63,468 nucleotides of DNA from Pirellulales bacterium (lineage in GTDB: Bacteria > Planctomycetota > Planctomycetia > Pirellulales > JADZDJ01). A model generated the notes under the pieces. The model had not been told where the DNA came from and made no database searches. It was given only the letters and a program-made list of their open reading frames with translations. Position numbers and translations under genes: made by a program. Shown piece by piece: positions 48,480-57,796 of this stretch. How positions within the stretch are numbered: position 1 is the first letter of the stretch; each line of letters begins with the position of its first letter. The DNA lies in assembly GCA_035499655.1 (NCBI GenBank), contig DATJYL010000179.1:1-63468 (forward strand), written 5' to 3'.

Positions 48480-49865
48480 TTAATTCGTGACGGCGTTGCC
48501 GTCTTTGTCCCACTGCACCCAATGACCCACGGGCGAACCGTGGAAGAAGTTATTCACGGCCCAAGGACGGCCATCTTCGTACCAATAATCAATCTCGCCA
48601 TTGAGCTGGTCGTGGAAATATTTTCCGACGGACCGCACCTGGCCGTTATCGTACCACTCAGTGTACGGTCCTTCGCGCAGCCCATCTTCGACCGAAACTT
48701 CTAACTCCTTTTGACCATTTTCGTGATATGTAATTTGCTTTCCCTGATACATTCCGTGCTTGTAATTCCGCTCGGCCGATAGCGGATGCACCGGAGGTTT
48801 TTCGTCCGTCGGCGCATCGCAGGCGGTTTTAGCATCCGCTGGGTTCTTTTCGCCGTCTTTGCCGTTCTTCTGGCCGTCCAGTTTTTTGTCGCCGGCAGCA
48901 GTTGTTTTGCCGGCATAGGATGTCTCGCCGGCATCAAGTACGCTCGTCTTATCGCTCACTGCATCCTTTCCGTTGGCATCGTTCACGACAGCCGGGTTGT
49001 CCAAACCGCCCGCCGAAGTTGCGGCGGAATCTGCGGTTGTTTTGGCAGTGTCCGCCAAATGCTTCTTACCCTTGTCAGCTGCTGCCTCTTCGTCCGGAAG
49101 TTCCTTCCATTCCTTCCAGGTTCCATCCATTTGGCCATCGACATACTGCCCGACGCTTTTCAGCGCCCCATCGGAAAACCATTCCTGGATTTTGCCGTTG
49201 GGCGAACCGTGTTTATAATCTGCCAAAAATTTGAGCTGCCCGTTCTGAAACCATTCGCGATATTCGCCGTCCCGTAATCCAGCAACGTAGTTGCCCTCGA
49301 CGAACTTTCGCCCATCAGGATACCAGCGTTGCTCCGGGCCTTCCTGTATGCCGGCTTTGAAATGCCGGACCGAGCTGGGCGCTCCGTTGGTGTACCATTC
49401 CTGCCCCACGCCAACGAGTTTATCGTGGTCGTATTCTGCCTCGTAGACTTTGCTCGTGCCTTGCCAATCCGTCACTTTCCCATTCCGCTGGCCGTCTTGG
49501 TAATGCAGCTCACTCGACTTCTGCCCGTCTTCGGTGTACCGCGTTTCCAAGCCGTCTTTTTGCCCGTGATGATATGTGCCTTCGATTTTGAGCTGGCCCG
49601 AAGGGTAATACTCGCGCCAGGGTCCCTCTTTCACCCCCATGCGGTATGTCACTTCCGAGTCCTTTCCTCCGCCAAGCTGATAATGCGTTTCTACCCCGTT
49701 AGGAACCATTTTGCCGAGCAAATTATCGGCCACTTCCTGGCGCATTTTGAGCGAGCCGTCCGGCCACTTCTCGACGTTTACCTTCACATCGGCCGAGGCC
49801 CAACTCGCTAGCAACACGCCCAGCAATAACAGTGCTTGAAACATACAGAAGTGCCCGAATGCCAA
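48480..49865 (-). CDS. Secreted MORN/YwqK-repeat protein
   Basis: The 461-residue product has a signal peptide (FQALLLLGVLLASWASADVK); the true start may be the second Met at 49844. The mature part has about a dozen MORN-like units of the YwqK type, such as GPWREYYPSGQLKIEGTYHH, GLETRYTEDGQKSSELHYQD, GEYREWFQNGQLKFLADYKH, GKIQEWFSDGALKSVGQYVD and GPYTEWYDNGQVRSVGKYFH. They are interrupted near residues 265-355 by a Lys/Asp/Ala-rich unstructured insert. Such proteins are often annotated as YwqK-family antitoxins, but no toxin gene is adjacent and this one is exported, so an antitoxin role is not supported. A surface or adhesive role is possible. Confidence 0.82.
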   Translation of the reverse strand: MAFGHFCMFQALLLLGVLLASWASADVKVNVEKWPDGSLKMRQEVADNLLGKMVPNGVETHYQLGGGKDSEVTYRMGVKEGPWREYYPSGQLKIEGTYHHGQKDGLETRYTEDGQKSSELHYQDGQRNGKVTDWQGTSKVYEAEYDHDKLVGVGQEWYTNGAPSSVRHFKAGIQEGPEQRWYPDGRKFVEGNYVAGLRDGEYREWFQNGQLKFLADYKHGSPNGKIQEWFSDGALKSVGQYVDGQMDGTWKEWKELPDEEAAADKGKKHLADTAKTTADSAATSAGGLDNPAVVNDANGKDAVSDKTSVLDAGETSYAGKTTAAGDKKLDGQKNGKDGEKNPADAKTACDAPTDEKPPVHPLSAERNYKHGMYQGKQITYHENGQKELEVSVEDGLREGPYTEWYDNGQVRSVGKYFHDQLNGEIDYWYEDGRPWAVNNFFHGSPVGHWVQWDKDGNAVTN

Positions 49866-49958
49866 TGGCGAAAGTTTCGCAGCCCCGCGCTCAACCTACC
49901 TCCATTATAACTTGCAAATCTCGCGGCAATTTCGGCGAAAGAACCGCCGGCGAACGCC

Positions 49959-51581
49959 CTACGGCCCCTGACGAAAAGCGTCGAAGTATTGCTGCACGTG
50001 GTCGCGCTCCTGGCGCGGCAAGCGTTGGCCGGTTAACGGGTCCGACGAATCATGCTTAGCCGCTTCCATTTCGCTTTTAATCTCTTCGGCCACTTGTCCC
50101 TTGGCGTTGGGCCCATCCACCAGGCCGGTAATCGCCGCCGCACCATGGCCGATCTCTTGCTTCACTTTCGAATCGAAGAATTTGGAACCGCCCAGCGCGT
50201 CCGGAATTTGCCCATCGCCGCCGGCGCTGCTCCCTGGCTTTGTGCTGCGATCTTCCCCGTTGCGGCACGCACTGGATCCCAAGGGGCAGTTGATGGCGAA
50301 TTTCGCGTCGTCGATTTCGTCCAGCGTGGTTTCCAACATTTCCATCTCCGCCAGTTCCTGCTGCGACTGTGTCAAATCCTGCGCCATTTCGCTCAACACC
50401 GCCTGGGCCTGGCCGGTATCGCCGGACTTCATCTCCCGGCTCGCTTGGCCAAACATGCTGGCCATCTTCTCCAGTTGATCCATCTGCTGTTGTCGCTCGC
50501 CCAGCTTTTGCAACTGCTGCTGCAGTTTTTTGGCCGCGTCTTGATTGCCCGCCTTGATGGCCAGCGCAAGTTGCCTTTGCAATTCCTCCTCTGTTTTTTG
50601 CTGCGCGTCGGCAATTGTCTCAAGCGCCAACTTCATGGCGTTGAATTGCTCGGCCAACTGCTTTTGCTTGTCCGGATCGAGCTGCCCTTGCGACAATTGC
50701 GCTTGCAGCTTTTCAATTTCCTGGAGCGCTTTGTCGAAGTCGCCATTCTTCAATTCCTGGGCCAGCTTGTCGGCCGGACCACCGGGCAGATTTTTCATCC
50801 CGGCCAATTGTTCCTTCAGCCGTTCCCCCTCGGCCAGTTGACCGCGCCGCTGCTCCAATTGCTGGGCCAAATCGTTCAGCTTGGCCGTGGCCTCGTGGCG
50901 ATCGGTCTCATCCTTCTTCGCCAAATCGCGAGTTCCTGCCTCGAGCTTTTTGAACAAATCCTCGGCGTCTTTCAGCCCCGCATCCGCCGCCTGCTTGGCG
51001 CGCTCCGCCAGCTTCGATTGCAGCGGCTTCACCGATTCGTCGATTTGCTGTTTCACCGCCACCGTGTTGGCATTGGCATCCGCCTGCATAGGCCGAGTCG
51101 GATCTGCCGATAAACAAAGCGCGAACGCCGCCGTCGCCGGAATCAGTGGCAACCATGCGCGCCGCTCAAGCCCAATCGGAAACCGCCCAACCACTTCCAG
51201 TTTGTCAACTCGTCCCCGCGCATCGTCCATCAACGCCCGGCCAAACGGCGTTTGCAACTCTCCCGCAGTCAGCGCCAGCGCACTGGAAACGCGCTCCTTC
51301 AGTCCGAACCGGCGATCAATTTCGATGGCCGCTTCCAATTCCGGCAAGCGATGCATCCACGTCCACACCGCTGCCGCTATGATCGCCGTTCCCACAGCCC
51401 CGACCAACCAGCACACGGCCCAATGCCAACCGTCCACATTCGTCAGCAACCATTTTTGTATGCCGATGGCCACCGCCGCCGGCGCCAGTGTGACAAACAG
51501 GCTCTGCACCAGCGCAGCCAAAAACCGCTGCAGCATCAATCGCCGTCGCGCTTTGCGAACTTGTTTAATAAGCTCGTCCAT
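49959..51581 (-). CDS. Membrane-anchored coiled-coil protein (DUF4175-like)
   Basis: The product is 540 residues from ATG 51581 (MDELIKQVRKARRRLMLQRF). The open frame continues to 51656, but that part includes the dispersed repeat at 51623-51637 and is probably untranslated. TM segments are LVQSLFVTLAPAAVAIGIQK, WAVCWLVGAVGTAIIAAAVW and WLPLIPATAAFALCLS, with ELEAAIEIDRRFGLKERVSS between. This pattern resembles the DUF4175-like proteins found with MoxR/von Willebrand factor A loci in planctomycetes. A long Gln/Lys/Glu-rich coiled coil spans about residues 190-430. The C-terminus has a Cys pair (CPLGSSAC) in a Gly/Ser-rich segment. No MoxR or VWA genes are in the window. Function is unknown. 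Confidence 0.72.
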   Translation of the reverse strand: MDELIKQVRKARRRLMLQRFLAALVQSLFVTLAPAAVAIGIQKWLLTNVDGWHWAVCWLVGAVGTAIIAAAVWTWMHRLPELEAAIEIDRRFGLKERVSSALALTAGELQTPFGRALMDDARGRVDKLEVVGRFPIGLERRAWLPLIPATAAFALCLSADPTRPMQADANANTVAVKQQIDESVKPLQSKLAERAKQAADAGLKDAEDLFKKLEAGTRDLAKKDETDRHEATAKLNDLAQQLEQRRGQLAEGERLKEQLAGMKNLPGGPADKLAQELKNGDFDKALQEIEKLQAQLSQGQLDPDKQKQLAEQFNAMKLALETIADAQQKTEEELQRQLALAIKAGNQDAAKKLQQQLQKLGERQQQMDQLEKMASMFGQASREMKSGDTGQAQAVLSEMAQDLTQSQQELAEMEMLETTLDEIDDAKFAINCPLGSSACRNGEDRSTKPGSSAGGDGQIPDALGGSKFFDSKVKQEIGHGAAAITGLVDGPNAKGQVAEEIKSEMEAAKHDSSDPLTGQRLPRQERDHVQQYFDAFRQGP

Positions 51582-51622
51582 AAGTCGTTCGATCCGTGGC
51601 TTTACGTTGACCAACCCACGCT

Positions 51623-51637
51623 GCTTGCGGTTTAGCA
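51623..51637. repeat. Dispersed short repeat GCTTGCGGTTTAGC
   Basis: A copy of the 14-15 bp element that recurs at gene boundaries in this window (2694, 23441, 53964 as a variant, 55244, 55283). Here it lies just upstream of the chosen start at 51581, and it would be translated as LNRKQ if the longer frame were used, which argues for the downstream start. The gap 51582-51837 shows nothing else recognisable. Confidence 0.55.
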
Positions 51638-51837
51638 TATCCCGCCAACTCAACACCTATTATATGGCATCTTTTCTCGATCCGGCATTGCCGTCATTTT
51701 TCGCCGAGAAAAACGACGGCGGACGCTAATAATTCTATTCCGATTGCATTTTATCCGAACACCCGAAAAACGTATAATTCCCCAGTCCTGCGAATCAGGC
51801 TTCGTAATCACCCGTTCCTTATATAGATTCAGCCTTC

Positions 51838-52287
51838 ATGACTGTTGCCGTCCCCGGCCAACCTGTCGCAGAACATTTGCCGACGCCGGCCCAGCGCCCC
51901 GATGCCGATATTGTCATCTACGACGGCAACTGCCGCATGTGCACGGCCCAAATCCGTTCGCTCGTTTGGTGGGATTGCCAAGGGCGGCTGTCGTACCTGT
52001 CGTTGCACGATCCGGAAGTGGCCCGCCGTTTTCCCGATCTCACGCACGACATGCTGATGGCGCAAATGTACGTGGTCGATGGCCAAGGCAATCCCCATGG
52101 CGGGGCGGCGGCCATTCGTTATCTTTCGCGCCGCCTGCGACGGCTGTGGTGGTTCGCTCCGATCTTGCACATTCCCGGCAGCCTGCCCCTGTGGCAATGG
52201 CTTTACCGCCAAGTGGCCAAACGCCGCTACCGCTTCGGCAAGATCGAACAATGCGACAACGACACCTGCAGTCTGCACGGAAGATAA
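51838..52287 (+). CDS. DCC-family thiol-disulfide oxidoreductase (DUF393)
   Basis: The 149-residue product has the DUF393 pattern: the D-x-x-C-x-x-C active site in DIVIYDGNCRMCTAQIRSL at about residues 24-42, LSYLSLHDPEVARRFPDL, and a hydrophobic C-terminal half that may touch the membrane (LRRLWWFAPILHIPGSLPLW, then WLYRQVAKRRYRFG). Family members are small thioredoxin-like redox proteins of unknown physiological partner. The extra N-terminal 23 residues are Pro/Ala-rich. The extra cysteines near the C-terminus (CDNDTC) form a second possible redox pair. It stands alone, divergent from the DUF4175-like gene. Confidence 0.88.
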   Translation: MTVAVPGQPVAEHLPTPAQRPDADIVIYDGNCRMCTAQIRSLVWWDCQGRLSYLSLHDPEVARRFPDLTHDMLMAQMYVVDGQGNPHGGAAAIRYLSRRLRRLWWFAPILHIPGSLPLWQWLYRQVAKRRYRFGKIEQCDNDTCSLHGR

Positions 52288-52492
52288 GCTTTGAAACCTG
52301 CACGAGCGATAATCTTTCCGCTGGCGGCTTAGCATGTCGGCCCTAACGTAATCCGATCGCACCCGTTGCCGCAATCTTTCGCCTTCCATCGAATGGGCAA
52401 ACTGCGTTATCATGGCGGTTTACCGCAGCCGCCGCATTGCGCGACCACCGGTCGCGGCTTTATACTGAACCCTGCCGCCTGAACCCTTCTTC

Positions 52493-53917
<1,425 letters not shown>

Positions 53918-54029
53918 GAACTAGAGGGGTTAGGGATGAGAGAAAAGAGTTCAATAAATTATTCCGCTTGCGGTTCAGCCGCGACCCGAAGGGGAGCGTG
54001 CCCCCGCATTCACACATGGAGGTTATCCG

Positions 54030-55172
54030 ATGCGTAGTTTCACTGTCGCCCGCTTTTGCCTCGCCGCCACCCTCAGCACGGTGTTCGCCACACTGGCGTC
54101 AGCTCAACAAAGTTCTCCAGCAACCGGCCCGGGCAACGCTTCCGGTGCAGCATCGGCCGATGCCAAGCCCGCGATCAGCGCGGCCGACCAAAAAATCAAA
54201 GCCGCCTACGAAAAAACCAACTCCGCCTCCACGCTGGACGATTTCAGCCAAATCATCTCGCTTTGCCAGGACGGCCTCAGCGAAGGTTCAACCGGCGAAA
54301 GCGCCGCTTATGCCCGCCAGTTGGAAGCCTGGGCCTACAACCGCCGGGGCGAAAAATACTCCGAAGGCAACAACGAAAAGCAAGCCCTCAAAGATTTTGA
54401 AGCCGCGCTGGCCCTCAACGACAAATTGTGGAAAGCCGTCCAAAATCGCGGCGTCAGTCGCGCTTACCTGGGCGACACCAAAGGGGCGCTGGCCGATTTC
54501 GACTCGGTGATTCAGCTCAATCCCAATTACGCCAACGCCTGGTTTAATCGCGGCGAGTTGAAGTACGCCCAAGGCGATGTCAACGGCGCCTTGGCAGATT
54601 ACGATCACGCCATTCAGCTCCAGCCTGGCGACGCCGGCTTTTATAACAGCCGTGGGCACGCCAACTACCGCCTGGGCAACTTCCGCGAAGCCCTGGCCGA
54701 TTACAACCGCGCTGTGCAAATCAATCCCGATGACGCGCTCGCCCTGGTCAATCGTGGCGATGCCTACCGCGAACAGGGCATTTACGGCGCCGCTGCATCC
54801 GATTATCGCGATGCCGTCCGCACCGATTCCAAACTCGGCCGCGCCTATCTCAGCACCGCCTGGCTGATGGCCACCTGCCCCGATCCGCGCTATCGCGATG
54901 CCGACAAAGCCATCGCCGCCGCACAACGGGCCATCGAGCTCGATGGCGACAAAGATTACCGCTATCTCGATACGTTGGCCGCCGCCCAAGCCAGCGCCGG
55001 AAAATTCGACGATGCCAAAACCTCAGTCCACAAGGCCCTGAACGAAGCTCCCAAGAACGAAGCGGCCCACATCCAACAGCGGCTCGATTTGTACGAAAGC
55101 GCCCGGGCATACCGCGAAGGCGCCCCCGCCGAAGCCGTCAAACCCGCCAGCGCCAACCTCCGCGCGCCGTAG
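54030..55172 (+). CDS. Secreted TPR-repeat protein
   Basis: The 380-residue product starts at ATG 54030, with GGAGG seven bases upstream. The signal peptide is FCLAATLSTVFATLASAQQS. After an Ala/Gly-rich linker there are at least six tetratricopeptide repeats, including RGEKYSEGNNEKQALKDFEA, NRGVSRAYLGDTKGALADFD, NRGELKYAQGDVNGALADYD, SRGHANYRLGNFREALADYN and NRGDAYREQGIYGAAASDYR. The region about 280-300 (YRDADKAIAAAQRAIELDGD) is the last typical unit. These domains bind proteins, here in the periplasm or outside. No enzymatic domain is attached and the partner is unknown. A repeat-rich stretch and the mobile islet follow downstream. Confidence 0.88.
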   Translation: MRSFTVARFCLAATLSTVFATLASAQQSSPATGPGNASGAASADAKPAISAADQKIKAAYEKTNSASTLDDFSQIISLCQDGLSEGSTGESAAYARQLEAWAYNRRGEKYSEGNNEKQALKDFEAALALNDKLWKAVQNRGVSRAYLGDTKGALADFDSVIQLNPNYANAWFNRGELKYAQGDVNGALADYDHAIQLQPGDAGFYNSRGHANYRLGNFREALADYNRAVQINPDDALALVNRGDAYREQGIYGAAASDYRDAVRTDSKLGRAYLSTAWLMATCPDPRYRDADKAIAAAQRAIELDGDKDYRYLDTLAAAQASAGKFDDAKTSVHKALNEAPKNEAAHIQQRLDLYESARAYREGAPAEAVKPASANLRAP

Positions 55173-55332
55173 TGCGCCGTTTAGCCGCGACGCGGAGTCC
55201 TCGGAGCGGCCGTTTAAACGGATTCCGCTGCCAGGCTTTTCAATCCGCTTGTGGTTTAGCCGAAATCACCATGGATCGCCCATCCGCTTGCGGTTTAACC
55301 GCGACGCGCTAGTAGAGCGCGCTGTGGGCATG
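55173..55332. repeat. Cluster of short dispersed repeats at the left edge of the islet
   Basis: Three or four related elements occur in 160 bp: CCGTTTAGCCGCGACGCGGA at 55178, CCGTTTAAACGG (palindrome) at 55210, CCGCTTGTGGTTTAGC at about 55245 and CCGCTTGCGGTTTAACCGCG at about 55284. They are variants of the GCTTGCGGTTTAGC family found singly elsewhere. No gene is visible. They lie immediately left of the direct repeat at 55333. Confidence 0.6.
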
Positions 55333-55377
55333 CCCGTTGCCCTCCTCACATCAGCCACCACTGGCCAATTGGCGATC
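55333..55377. repeat. Left direct repeat of the islet
   Basis: This 45-bp copy contains TCACATCAGCCACCACTGGC at 55346-55365, identical to the right copy at 57809-57828, within a longer stretch that differs by a few substitutions and two single-base length differences. The mismatches suggest that the insertion is not recent or that the two copies came from different strains. It behaves like an attachment-site or target-duplication copy, and four bases separate it from the methylase stop. Confidence 0.75.
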
Positions 55378-55380
55378 GTG

Positions 55381-55827
55381 TTAAAAAGTCAGCAAAAGAC
55401 GATCCGCAACAACCTCCGACTCGAGCGACTTTCCTTCCATTTGAAATCGCTTCAACATCGATCGACCACAACTTAGCGAAAGCTCCTGGACAAATAATCC
55501 ATCGGGTAATGGAATGTTGCACATCTGCCCACCCGACTTTTTTGTCCCGTCGATACTGAGAACAACATACACTCCCCGCGATTTGCATCGCTCGATCGCC
55601 GAGAACAGTCTGGAAAGCGAAAAAGTCTGCGCTCCATATAAAATGGTTTGACTGTGCGAATATGGCGGATCGCAATAAACCAAATCACCCTTCTTGGCCA
55701 TATTCATGATTTCTTCAAAATCGGCATGCAGAAAATTTGTACGTTGTGTCCTTTTGTGCCAGATATCGACACGCTGAGAAAAGGCCGTCGGAGATATGGG
55801 TTGATGCACACCGCAAGGCGTTGACAT
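55381..55827 (-). pseudogene. C-terminal half of a D12-class DNA adenine methylase
   Basis: From ATG 55827 the frame gives 148 residues: MSTPCGVHQPISPTAF, DFEEIMNMAKKGDLVYC, the catalytic motif IV DPPYSHSQTILYGAQTFSL (DPPY at 53-56), RGVYVVLSIDGTKKSG and CGRSMLKRFQMEGKSLESEV. These are the C-terminal features of Dam-like (D12 class) N6-adenine methylases. The N-terminal half, with the FxGxG SAM-binding motif, target-recognition start and about 120-150 residues, is missing. The upstream sequence is the end of the nuclease gene, whose TAG stop lies 11 bases before this ATG. It could be a remnant, or an interrupted gene whose N-terminal part was replaced by the nuclease. Activity is not expected. 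Confidence 0.8.
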
Positions 55828-55838
55828 AGCCCATCCCG

Positions 55839-56816
55839 CTAAAGAACTAGAATTAGTCTCAAATTTTCCAAGATTTCTGCAAATGTTCGCGGTTGATCCC
55901 AGTTGCAAATAAGTTCATACCGAATGAGGCGAATTCCCAATTCGGCTGCTCTACTGAGTACAGTCTTTGGAAACGCTTCTGCAATTACGGCTTGGCCAAC
56001 ACATTCAACTCCAAATTCACTGGTGTAACCTTGCAATTGTGACAGGTCCTCTAACTCAGCCTTAGCCAACTTCGCCTCTAAAATAAGCTTATGGGCGACT
56101 CCAATTGGGATTAAATCTTTTATCAAAATATCAACGTGACCTTCCGAAACAGCTTTCTCGCTGAGAACTTCCAAGACATCCGCTTCCAAAGTGTCAACTC
56201 CGAGCATGCCAAGCATGCGTTCTAAATAGCTTTTTTCTGCGATTTGGCGGCGGATAGCAGCTTGTAAGATCAGTTCGTTAAAGGGGCAAACTAAAGGCAC
56301 ATTCACGTCGGACTTGCGACGTGTAAAACGCGGAACAAATGCAGAATATGCCGGAATTTCAAAGGATTGTGCGGCTTCTGTTGCAACGCTTCCCATCTGC
56401 GAAACAACTTGAAGCGTTGTTTGGTCAGCCTGGAAATGAGTCTTGCGATACCCTGCCCTTAATAACAGATTCTCTGCAACATATGCAAATTCGGCTCTGA
56501 CAAGCGGCTCTGTGAAATGCCTTTCACATTGAAGATAAAGCCGAATTGGATAGTAATACGTCTTATTCGACTCCCTGAAGGTTACAGGAGGCCACGGTGC
56601 AGCCTTCTGGAACTCGATAATCGCTTCTTTCCGGATGACCTTGTAAAGGTTGAAAGCACGTGCAGCATAAAGAAACGAAATGTAATCACCTTCTCTGATA
56701 TCGACGTACGCCCAAACGCCAGTACCGCTGTTAGAAAAGCCAGCGAGGGCGTGTCTGATGCAAAGGTCTAGGTTCTGCCGATTTGAAACTGCGAGAAGAA
56801 AATATGACTGTCGCAT
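55839..56816 (-). CDS. EVE-like domain protein with C-terminal PD-(D/E)XK nuclease-like domain
   Basis: The 325-residue product starts at ATG 56816 (a GTG at 56846 is possible). Residues 1-60 (SYFLLAVSNRQNLDLCIRHA, GTGVWAYVDIREGDYISFLY) resemble EVE/PUA-like domains that recognise modified bases. A middle region is unassigned (FVPRFTRRKSDVNVPLVCPF). Residues about 205-300 fit a NucS/DUF91-like PD-(D/E)XK nuclease core: ADVLEVLSEKAVSEGHVDIL, with the Asp near 229, and HKLILEAKLAKAELEDLSQL, with the ExK at 247-249, then QGYTSEFG. This looks like a restriction or modification-dependent nuclease. It is upstream of and nearly abuts the methylase remnant. Assignment is by motif only. Confidence 0.65.
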   Translation of the reverse strand: MRQSYFLLAVSNRQNLDLCIRHALAGFSNSGTGVWAYVDIREGDYISFLYAARAFNLYKVIRKEAIIEFQKAAPWPPVTFRESNKTYYYPIRLYLQCERHFTEPLVRAEFAYVAENLLLRAGYRKTHFQADQTTLQVVSQMGSVATEAAQSFEIPAYSAFVPRFTRRKSDVNVPLVCPFNELILQAAIRRQIAEKSYLERMLGMLGVDTLEADVLEVLSEKAVSEGHVDILIKDLIPIGVAHKLILEAKLAKAELEDLSQLQGYTSEFGVECVGQAVIAEAFPKTVLSRAAELGIRLIRYELICNWDQPRTFAEILENLRLILVL

Positions 56817-56958
56817 AGTATTCGGCTGGAAGACGCATTTTTGCACTAAATGCCATATCCGATTTTGGGATATTTATCCCGTGGCATTATAAAAGGTCAT
56901 ATCGCCTCCGCCATAGCAGATTGTGCGTGCCCTATTGTCGTCAAAAGAGTTGATAGAT

Positions 56959-57207
56959 ATGTGGAAATGTCCGAAATGCGGTCGATCTCGGCTTAATGTG
57001 TACTTTCGGGAAATTATCTGCCGCACATACGTCATGATACGACCCGGCGATGAATGGGAAAACGATAATGTTGTAGAGACGGAGGCTTGTGTCCGGCTTG
57101 AATGTGCCAACTGCGGCATAGATCAATCCAAACACCGTGGGATTGTGAAGAAATACGCCAGCCACACCTCCTACGGATACATGCCAATAGACACTGCTAC
57201 AGATTAA
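56959..57207 (+). CDS. Small zinc-ribbon protein of the islet
   Basis: The 82-residue product starts at ATG 56959 (MWKCPKCGRSRLNVYFREII). Two CxxC pairs, C4-P-K-C7 and C49-A-N-C52, form a zinc ribbon; a further Cys is at 21 and 44. The middle (MIRPGDEWENDNVVETEACV) and end (RGIVKKYASHTSYGYMPIDT) are unassigned. It is transcribed divergently from the nuclease gene and toward the second nuclease-like gene, 29 bp away. It may bind DNA or act as a small partner of the downstream protein. AT-rich codon use sets it apart from the chromosome. Confidence 0.6.
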   Translation: MWKCPKCGRSRLNVYFREIICRTYVMIRPGDEWENDNVVETEACVRLECANCGIDQSKHRGIVKKYASHTSYGYMPIDTATD

Positions 57208-57236
57208 GGAATCTATTCAGAAAAGCGATCTGAAAA

Positions 57237-57785
57237 TTGCGCAGGAAACTCTGCCCCAAATGTCCATTGCCTATGAACAAACAAAAGAAAGCCAAAAAGG
57301 CTAATGCATATTTTTCCGGGATTATAAATATGCTAATTGAAAGCAACTGCGAGGGCATGCCTTGTGATTATGCTCCGGGAGAATTAACAACCATCACACG
57401 CGATGGAGCGCCTTACCGAACGCTTGCACGGCGTATCGATGGGGCATTTCCACGAACAGTGAATCCTATCGCTGTCTGGGAAATAAAAGAGTATTACTAC
57501 ACCACAACTTTTGGCAGCCGCGTTGCTGATGGCGTGTACGAGTCACTTCTCGACGGCATGGAAATCGAGGAAGCGCGTACAGAAGAACCTCACATCAAAC
57601 ATTACTTAATGATTGACGATTACTTTACGTGGTGGGAATGCGGAAGATCCTACCTGTGCCGGATCATCGACATGATGCACATGGGCTATGTCGACGAGGT
57701 TTTGTTCGGAAGAGAAGTTATCAACCGAATTCCAGTTATTGTTAAGGACTGGGTAAAAAGCGCGAAACAAATAGATAAACGTTGA
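57237..57785 (+). CDS. Putative ExK nuclease-like protein of the islet
   Basis: I do not know a named family for it. The product is 182 residues from a TTG at 57237, or 170 from ATG 57273 (MNKQKKAKKANAYFSG); the first version adds LCPKCP, a possible zinc pair. A conserved-looking core contains an Asp in ARRIDGAFPRTVNP and, 13 residues later, an E-x-K in IAVWEIKEYYYTTTFGSRVA, followed by DGVYESLLDGMEIEEARTEE. This spacing fits a PD-(D/E)XK nuclease. The C-terminal part is distinctive (HYLMIDDYFTWWECGRSYLC, RIIDMMHMGYVDEVLFGREV, INRIPVIVKDWVKSA). Its location beside methylase and EVE-nuclease genes supports a restriction role. Confidence 0.6.
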   Translation: MRRKLCPKCPLPMNKQKKAKKANAYFSGIINMLIESNCEGMPCDYAPGELTTITRDGAPYRTLARRIDGAFPRTVNPIAVWEIKEYYYTTTFGSRVADGVYESLLDGMEIEEARTEEPHIKHYLMIDDYFTWWECGRSYLCRIIDMMHMGYVDEVLFGREVINRIPVIVKDWVKSAKQIDKR

Positions 57786-57796
57786 TCGAAGCGTTA

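Noticed and set aside
48480-49865. YwqK-family antitoxin of a toxin-antitoxin pair
   Set aside because: The protein is exported and no toxin gene is adjacent; the annotation reflects only the repeat family.
55346-55675. Minus-strand frame ending in SPIGQWWLM
   Set aside because: It is not a gene. Its last residues match the CPBP end only because of the duplicated repeat; the body is antisense-frame to the methylase remnant. It is kept as evidence for the duplication.
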